A stretch of 64,000 bases of DNA from Bryoerythrophyllum caledonicum (lineage: Eukaryota > Streptophyta > Bryopsida > Pottiales > Pottiaceae), in the NCBI GenBank assembly GCA_963971425.1, contig OZ020517.1:21958462-22022461 (forward strand). The letters run 5' to 3'. Made by a program: the position numbers and the translations under genes. This document shows, one piece after another, positions 57,391 through 64,000 of the stretch. The notes under the pieces were generated by a model. That model did not search any database, was not told the origin of the DNA, and saw only the letters and a list, made by a program, of their open reading frames with translations. Every line of letters starts with the position of its first letter. The stretch's first letter is position 1.

Positions 57391-60300
57391 TGTGGAAGTC
57401 TAAAACTCCCACTTGGTTGCCCCTACCAAAAAAATTAGTTAAAATAGGATTTTTTGTCTTAATTAACTAGAAAAGTAGTTAGTATTGTGTGGAATTCGAT
57501 TGGATTGCGGATAGTGAAACTAGGAAAATGCTTAAATAGTTAATTAGGTTTATAGTGGTGATAGAACCGGGTCTTAAAATCACTAGTTTAAGTCCCGGAA
57601 AACAATTTCAAAGAGTCTCGGAAGAGATCCCGGGATGTAATTCTAAAATCACCACTTAATCTAAATTAACTAGTTAAGTTTAGGAGATAAATAGGAAGTA
57701 GTTTTAGTTCCTTCCTTTTGATTTTTGATTGTTGTAGACACAAATTCTTATTCAAAAGAATAAGAATTTAGTTATATGAGACAAAAAGAAAAAAATTAAA
57801 AATTAAAAAACTAAAAAAATACATACCCATGTATCAAATCGGGTATCAACCCGGATATGGGCTGATACTCAGATACCCTAGTATCACCCGCGCAGCAGCC
57901 TACGCAGCTCTAGCGGCCCTCTAAGTTCTTCTCCCAAAATTTTCCTCTCTCCAGAACTCTCTCTCTTACTCCTGCGACCCTCTCTCCCTCCTTCTCTAAT
58001 TTTCCTCCCCCCTCAAATTGTCCCCTCTATCTCCCTCTCTAGTTCTTCCTCTCTCATAGTATCTCCCTCTCTCTCTATTTGGATTTTTTTTTAGTTGGGA
58101 TTGTCAAGAAGTAGTCAAAGAAGAAGAAGAGGTGGTGTAATAAGGAGGAAGAAGAAGAAGAAGAAGAAAAAGAGGTGGTGTAACAAGGAGGAAGAAGAAG
58201 AAGAAGAGGAGGAGGCTTTTCAAGTGTCTTGAAGGTGGTGGAAGAGGTGCGCGCAAGCTAGGGTTTGGCGGAGATTGGTGGCACCTAGGGTTTAGTGGTG
58301 CAAGGAGATTCGTGGCCTAGGCGAGAAGATCAAAGAGACAAGGAGGTTGCGGGTGCAACAAGGAATTGGAAAACAAAGGTGATTCTTGCCCATGTTGGGT
58401 TTCTCTTGTTTGTGCAAGTTTCTTTGTTTGTAAGTCTTTTTCTCTCTTTTTCTACTAAGGTGACCTCCGGTAACATCTTCCCCAGGCTAGAGAAAAAGTC
58501 CCCCGGTGGACTCTATCTAGACCATATTGTAACTTCTTATACATGTGAGTCTACGTTGGTATCATATTAATTGTGCTCTATTGTCTTAGCCTTGTGACAA
58601 ATCATTTTAAAAAAAATTCCATCCTCCTATCATTTTTAGGTCTTGCCCAAATTTTCTATCATTTTCCCGGTCTTTCCGGTCAACCGGAAAAATCTCTTTT
58701 TAAGTCTTGTTCTTCCAAGTTATCTCCTTGTAATGATCATATGTGATATTATCTCGTTAGTGTGTTGTTAGATACGTGAGATACCTACATCCACGTATTC
58801 TAGCAAAATTTTGGAGTAGTACATCGGTTGGCCGATAGACTTGTGTTTTCCGGGCCAGACCGAAGATTGTGATAAGTTGATAGTGAAATTGGTATAAAAA
58901 CAAGGCACATCCAAGAATAAATCCATCTCGGACAACATGACTCCACCGATAACACGGACGCTTTCCAAGATTGACCCGAACAAGTGGAAAGGGATTACGA
59001 AAGGAGAATACTTTGAGGAAGGTGGTTGAGTTTTTGAACTCGGCCTTCCGGTCAATCCTTCCAGGGACCTATCGGAAGATAATTCCACTCTTCCAGATGG
59101 ATCTTTTGGTTGAGCCTTTGTTATATGTTATGTGTATTGTTGATTTATCCCACCGGTTGGTGGGATGTTGTTAAAAATTGCTTGATTTAAACACTAGAGT
59201 GAGAGTAGTGATGTCGATGGGGCCCCATTGTGCACCCGGTCACTACAGTTTAAGTGATTTTTCCGGCTACTTACTATTCTTGGGGAATGTTTCACCGATT
59301 TCGGGACCGAGAGTCTTCCGATTTACCGATCTACTGGTAATCCGTCAATGACTAGGCTACCCTTGATTTTAGGATCTAGATGTTGTTTTCTCCTTTTGAA
59401 GATCTACTTTTGGAAGGTAGCTATTGACTTTAGTGCATACTCTAGATGTCATTTCCACTTTTTGAGGATCTAGTTTTGGAAGGTAGCTAGTAGTCTTTGT
59501 GTACTTAAGGAGCCTTGGACTTTTGTATTCAGTACTCTTTTCTTTGTTGATTTGCTCGTGTCTTGCCTTCAGTGCTTGTGTCTAGACTCTTTGTTGAGCT
59601 TGTGTAAGTAGAGCGGGAGAGAATTGAGTCCTACTAGTAAGTCTTTGCTAAGTGTACAAGGTTGTGACTTGTTGTGTGTTATGTGATTGAGTGTGAGTAG
59701 AGACTTCCCGAGGGTGTAGGATATCCAGGTTAGATAGATGGAGTGAGATTTGGAATCTTTGCTCCAGACCCTTCACCGGTGGGACGGGGAAGAGTTTCTT
59801 CACCGAATGGAATCCGGAAAATCCACGGCTCTTTATGATAGCCTCCGTTAAATGGAAAGTGTATGGATCGGTAGGGAGGAGGGGTGATATCCCCCCCTCT
59901 TGGTACACCGGGAGAAATCCCGGCTAAGCCTAAGTTTGGAGAATTCCGGAGTTTCTACCCTTGCAATGGATGAGTTCCGACGATCTCTGTGGAAGTTTGT
60001 TTTGCTCATATGATTTGCTGAGTACTAACTTGTTGTGAGTCTTGTATCTTCTTGGTTTGATTCATTAGGTGTGGTTATAGTTGGAACACAGGCTTGCGTA
60101 ATCGGTTTACCGGAACATGTTCCCGGTAGATTGTGAAGACCGATAAATCGACTGTGACATTTTTAACTCTTTCAAGGTGAAGGATTAGATTGTGGATATT
60201 GTGGCCTCTGGACTGCGAGAACGGAGGGCAGTGACTTTCCGGGCACTGTAAAACTTACCGGAAAACTACTCTGACGCTCAATAGAGTTTAATTGAAACAC

Positions 60301-60499
60301 TTATGGTTACTTGTTACCGGTTACTAAGATACCAGGGAAGCCATCTTCCGGGATGTGCTGAGGTATTAAGTGTGAATTGTTGATAAGATTTAAAGGGTTT
60401 GATGTACGATAAAAATCTCTGGAAACGATCTGGTAAGGTGGGCTTGCTTAAAGTTAATTTCGGTTAACTTTGAGAATTACGAACCACTAGACTACGACA
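57391..60499. mobile_element. 3.1-kb unclassified insertion in the hairpin repeat array
   Basis: It splits a repeat unit between GAGGATGGTAAT and GTGGCTCCTCGCGATGG. It starts TGTGGAAGTC and ends ACTACGACA, i.e. TG..CA, but no matching terminal repeats or clear target duplication were found. The left third has a CT-rich leader, a GAAGAAG microsatellite and a CTAGGGTTT motif. A TTGGTATCAT near 58557 recalls a primer-binding site. The remainder is rich in ACCGG/CCGGT and non-coding. It may be an LTR-derived or other non-autonomous element. Confidence 0.45.
58115..58220. repeat. GAA microsatellite with a duplicated block
   Basis: Runs of GAAGAAG plus two copies of AGAGGTGGTGTAA-AAGGAG about 50 bp apart. 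Confidence 0.75.
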
Positions 60500-60790
60500 G
60501 TGGCTCCTCGCGATGGAGGAGCCCTATTTGATTCACGAGGACCCTTGTTTGCTCCACGAAGACCTTTTCTTGGGCGTCAGGGACCCCTACTTAAGCCACG
60601 AGGACCCTCAGTTTGTGAACATGCTTCCAAACAAAGTTAATTGAGGATGATAGCTCCTGGCGATGGAAGAGCCCAGGATGATTCACGAGGACCCTTGCTT
60701 GCTCCACAAAGACCTTCAATCTTTGAACATGGTCCCAAACGAGGTTAACCAATGATATAGCTCATCGCGATGGAGGAGCCCATTAGAGGA
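60500..60790. repeat. hairpin repeat array, right part
   Basis: Three more units (GCTCCTCGCGATGGAGGAGC near 60503, and starts near 60647 and 60751), continuing the array interrupted at 57391. The following 60780-60900 repeats the sequence at 57020-57140 (CCGTGATCTTCTC, then GTGATAGCAT), a second-order repeat. Confidence 0.7.
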
Positions 60791-61349
60791 TTCTCTGAGC
60801 GAGAACTCCAACACCATCAACTGACCGTGATCTTCTCTCACTAATTTTGAGTGATAGCATAGATGTTTAAACCCGAAAGTTGCTAAACTATGCCTGAGCA
60901 CGCATATTGAGCCCTTCATCTGACCCATATTCAAACCCTAAAGAAACGAGGAAGCCCAAATCCTTCTTAACCAAGGAAACATTATCGACCAAGTGTGATC
61001 TTCTATTGAAAGGATCCAACGTGAGCATACCTGTTGGGACTCAAAATTGTAAATTACGCCTAAGCAAAGCTTACGAAAGAAATCATAGTCGACATCCCAT
61101 ATCAAAGATTTCTTTAGAGTAGTTGGAGCTCATGTAAGAGTTCTATCATGTTAAGCAAATGATTTGAGGCATCGGGATGAAACATCCATTACTTACTCTC
61201 AAACTGTAGATAGGATAGCCACCGGGGTTTTGTAATGGAACCAGGGCACACAATGAGAACCCGAGGCAAATTTGAACTGATCATCTCCGATGAATCTATA
61301 CCCAACTTATGATTATAAATGAAATAAACTCACCCAAACAAAACCAGCA
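60791..61349. other. intergenic, array flank
   Basis: Holds the second-order repeat noted above and otherwise nothing recognised. Confidence 0.4.
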
Positions 61350-61927
61350 ATATAGTTCAAATGGATTGAAAGAATATAATATTAATAGTCAAGCAAATAA
61401 TTCATTTTCTTCCGTGCGTTTAGTGGACTATCATTCATTGACTTCAATTGGTGTCAAAATTTTGCACTACAGAAGGTATAAATCCATCACCATCGTGTTA
61501 AGCATAATGTAAGTTTCTTGTACACCAATTTTTAGAGGTAAACGAGAGGTGTAACATATTCAACGTAATTGTGCAAGGAATGAAGGTTCAAAATCTGCTA
61601 AGTCACGTTTTGATATCATGTGAACTAAATATGTTATTGATTGGTAATCCAAATGGTCAATAAGAAGACTTACATTTCTAAAACCTTCTATGGTGAAAAT
61701 AATAGGTCAAAAATATGAAATTCTCCAAAATTTTTTGTGCCTTGCTCAACAATGTGTGACAATGTGTGAAAATGCTTGACTTGTGTTAGTATGATATAAT
61801 TCACTAAAGACCAGAATTTGTTTTTGAAAATAAGAAGGTATAAAATATTACTTCCTAGTATTGAAAATCTCACATTTAATCGGTTGTTGTAGCAATAAAA
61901 TTTGACACTTGATCCAATAGGGGTTAA
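61350..61927 (+). mobile_element. piggyBac-type MITE, family A, 5'-truncated copy
   Basis: Matches the family from GATTGAAAGAATATAAT to the right end CCAATAGGGG plus TTAA (61924-61927). The left third is missing. Confidence 0.75.
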
Positions 61928-63060
61928 ACTCCATTCATAATTACAGTTAAAGGAGATCCGTGCACCAATCCCTTCCGTTGAGTTGCTCTATTGACGTTGC
62001 GTGGGTGTTGTGTCGTCCTCACTTTCTCCTTCAACTAATTTTGCTTGCCGTTGGGCTCCTTCATTGTCCACATTGTCGACCTACTCTGCGATGCGCTAGG
62101 TTACTCGAGTGTCATTTCTATCCATGCTTCTTAGGCCCTTTCATTGACTAGAACGCTCTACCAGAAATCCTTCGTCATCATCTGTTCTACAACAAGCCAT
62201 CCTTTCAAATTTTTCCCTCAAGGAAGTTCCTTGTGTACACAAGACCCTCGGGTTGGCACATTTAGACATTTGAGACCTCTGAAGTTGCTTTCAACTACAA
62301 AATTGAAGACCTTTCTTCCGTCGCTTATTTTTGCCTTCTTCTTGCATACCTCACAATCTAAGAAAGTATTACCATGGTCCTAAATATCCCAACAAAAAAT
62401 GTATGTGTTCATCCACAACCTTCCTCTTTAACTTCCACAATTGCCAAAACATTTTCATCCCTCTGACTTTAATTTTCATTACCATTCATAAATACAACAC
62501 CACCTAACCCCCTTATCTACCTTAATATTTCAAAATCGGCTTCTTTTATTAATAACTGTACTATTTTGGATTACTATAATCCCTAGTTGTATGAAATTTG
62601 AAATTACCTTTTTTTACATTATACGCAGCCGCCTTTGACATGACATAAATAATTGACCATTGATATCCTCTGACCACATTCCTTAGCCGCCAAAACGTTT
62701 CTTAATTATGGATACCATCCACTTTTAGCAAGTCTTCACCAATAATATTATTGAATTCCGCTACGCCAAGGACCCTTGGCAACGTCAATATTTCTCACCT
62801 AACTATCACCCCTATATTACATCTTGTACTTCACAATGTCCATATCTTTCACATGCTTGCTCATGTAGTCTAATACATCTCATATGTTCTCACCTCTCAT
62901 CATGGCAATGGCTGCTTAACGCGGTGAAGCTCGAAGCGTCCTACTCTCTCTTCCTGTGGATGACAATGGGATAGTGTGGGTATCTCAGACAATGCTTAGC
63001 CAACAATTTAGTCTACTTAGAATGTCTGTATGGATACAGCAAGAGGGTAGAAATCAGCTA
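61928..63060. other. gene-free stretch
   Basis: C/T-rich plus strand with frames of 60-80 codons (61960-62151, 62144-62383) that have no recognisable motifs and no supporting splice structure. No gene called. Confidence 0.4.
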
Positions 63061-63637
63061 GGGTTACTCACTTTTGGGCAAAAATAATATACCTGAATGT
63101 ATACTTTTTTGGGCCAAAAAAACTTGATTTCATCCTAATTGATCGAAAAAAAGGATTTTTTCAAGAAAAAATATGTTTTAAGATGGATCTATGTATGATG
63201 TATCTAATTGGATAAGGAATCAAAGCAAGAATCAACATTGATCCCTATTTTAGGAGTCCTAAAAAAATATCATGTTTTTCAGCAATAAAAGTGAAAATAA
63301 GTTTCTCATCTAGAATTTTCAATTATAAAATATGAATACATTGTGGCATGAATGTCTCCAAATTTTTTTGAAGCATTTTACTTCCTAGAACTTTCAAAAT
63401 AAGTATATTTGGTAAATGTCATATACTTGTGACAGGTATAAATTGATGAAAGATATACCTATATTGGCCAAAATGCAAGTCAAAACTCAACATTTCGGAA
63501 TTCTTGTACTTTAAATCAAGGAAACTATCACATTCCATCAATAGAATTCCTAGATCGGTCCCACATTGGCACTATGGAGCAATAGAAGGCACGTGACTCT
63601 TTTCTAAACCATTTGTGACACTATAAATATACCACCT
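63061..63637. mobile_element. TA-flanked MITE, family B, short copy
   Basis: TA at 63059-63060 and 63638-63639. The right end ACTATAAATATACCACCT and internal motifs (TATGTTTTAAGATGGAT, then GAATCAACATTGATCCC) match the copy at 31072-31905. It is about 250 bp shorter. Confidence 0.6.
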
Positions 63638-63735
63638 TAGTGGACTTTTACCCAAGAAGTGTATGATGTTGAAGAAGTTAAGGTATTCCCTATTGTAATG
63701 CAGAAGAAACGTGTCATGGATGCGCAACTGACCTA

Positions 63736-64000
63736 AAGACTCCCGATTGGGAAGTTTAAAGTCTTTGGCAATCCAGTCGGCAGTCCTTTTGTACCAACTC
63801 CTCAATCACGAATATCCATTGTCCACGTGTCCTCCTTACATCCCGTGAAAGTGGAGTCCTTCATGGAAGACACCATTCTTCTAAGTGAGTCTTTCGATGA
63901 TGAATATGTCCCAAAGTCCAAGCCGGATTTGTCTTACATCTCCTCTACTACTAAAACCGTCCTCAAGATACCAAGATCCGCATCTAAGACTCTCTCTAGC
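63736..64000 (+). CDS. possible partial exon at window edge
   Basis: The frame is open for about 88 codons to the window end (KVFGNPVGSPFVPTPQSRIS, later MEDTILLSESFDDEY) with Ser/Thr/Pro-rich, natural-looking composition. No start codon is evident and no domain is recognised. It could be a real exon or chance. Confidence 0.25.

Noticed and set aside
58550-58570. Primer-binding site proving an LTR element in the 3.1-kb insertion
   Set aside because: Only TGGTATCA matches, and no second terminal repeat was found; kept as unclassified.

Overview
This is a nuclear window from a plant. It holds two intact-looking, intron-rich host genes in a sea of plant-type transposable elements: copia LTR, Stowaway-like and Harbinger-like MITEs, an L1-like LINE and a tRNA-derived SINE. 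The host introns are short (mostly 80-500 bp) and telobox-like AAACCCTAG motifs occur. Many DUF7869-type and pogo-type DNA transposon genes point, weakly, to a non-seed plant such as a liverwort or moss. No species is assigned.

Layout. 194-4022 is a pogo-like DNA transposon with a long transposase ORF. 4054-5003 is a MITE flanked by TTAA. 6634-9285 is a short, broken copia element. 9607-10928 holds a second TTAA MITE and a foldback with a Harbinger-like MITE in its loop. 11407-17897 (+) is a 20-exon STE20/OSR1-like (FRAY/BLUS1-type) protein kinase gene. 18438-20220 separates the two convergent host genes and holds two MITEs and a degenerate TTTTTCAAAA minisatellite. 20373-25196 (-) is a 10-exon gene for the beta subunit of mitochondrial 3-methylcrotonyl-CoA carboxylase (leucine breakdown); its promoter/leader region is tandemly duplicated at 25845-26485.

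26490-36376 is repeat country: MITEs, three pieces of one SINE family (two here, one further on), a possible solo LTR and an L1-like LINE tail split by a TA-flanked MITE. 36377-50044 is the most interesting object: a 13.7-kb element with 32-bp terminal inverted repeats and a 4-bp TCTA target duplication. It carries two divergent, now broken, long genes: a DUF7869-type putative transposase and a partner protein I cannot place. MITEs have landed between the genes, and a SINE fragment has landed in one of those MITEs.

50931-55800 (-) is a decayed multi-exon gene with a ParB/sulfiredoxin-like motif followed by a methyltransferase-like segment. 55880-60790 is an array of about 120-bp units, each with the hairpin GCTCCTC..GAGGAGC, split by a 3.1-kb insertion. 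61350-63637 holds two more MITE relics, and a possible partial exon runs off the right edge. The two host genes have unrelated functions; nothing suggests they act together. The rest is best read as layered transposition, and removing the insertions restores sensible pre-insertion sequence in several places.
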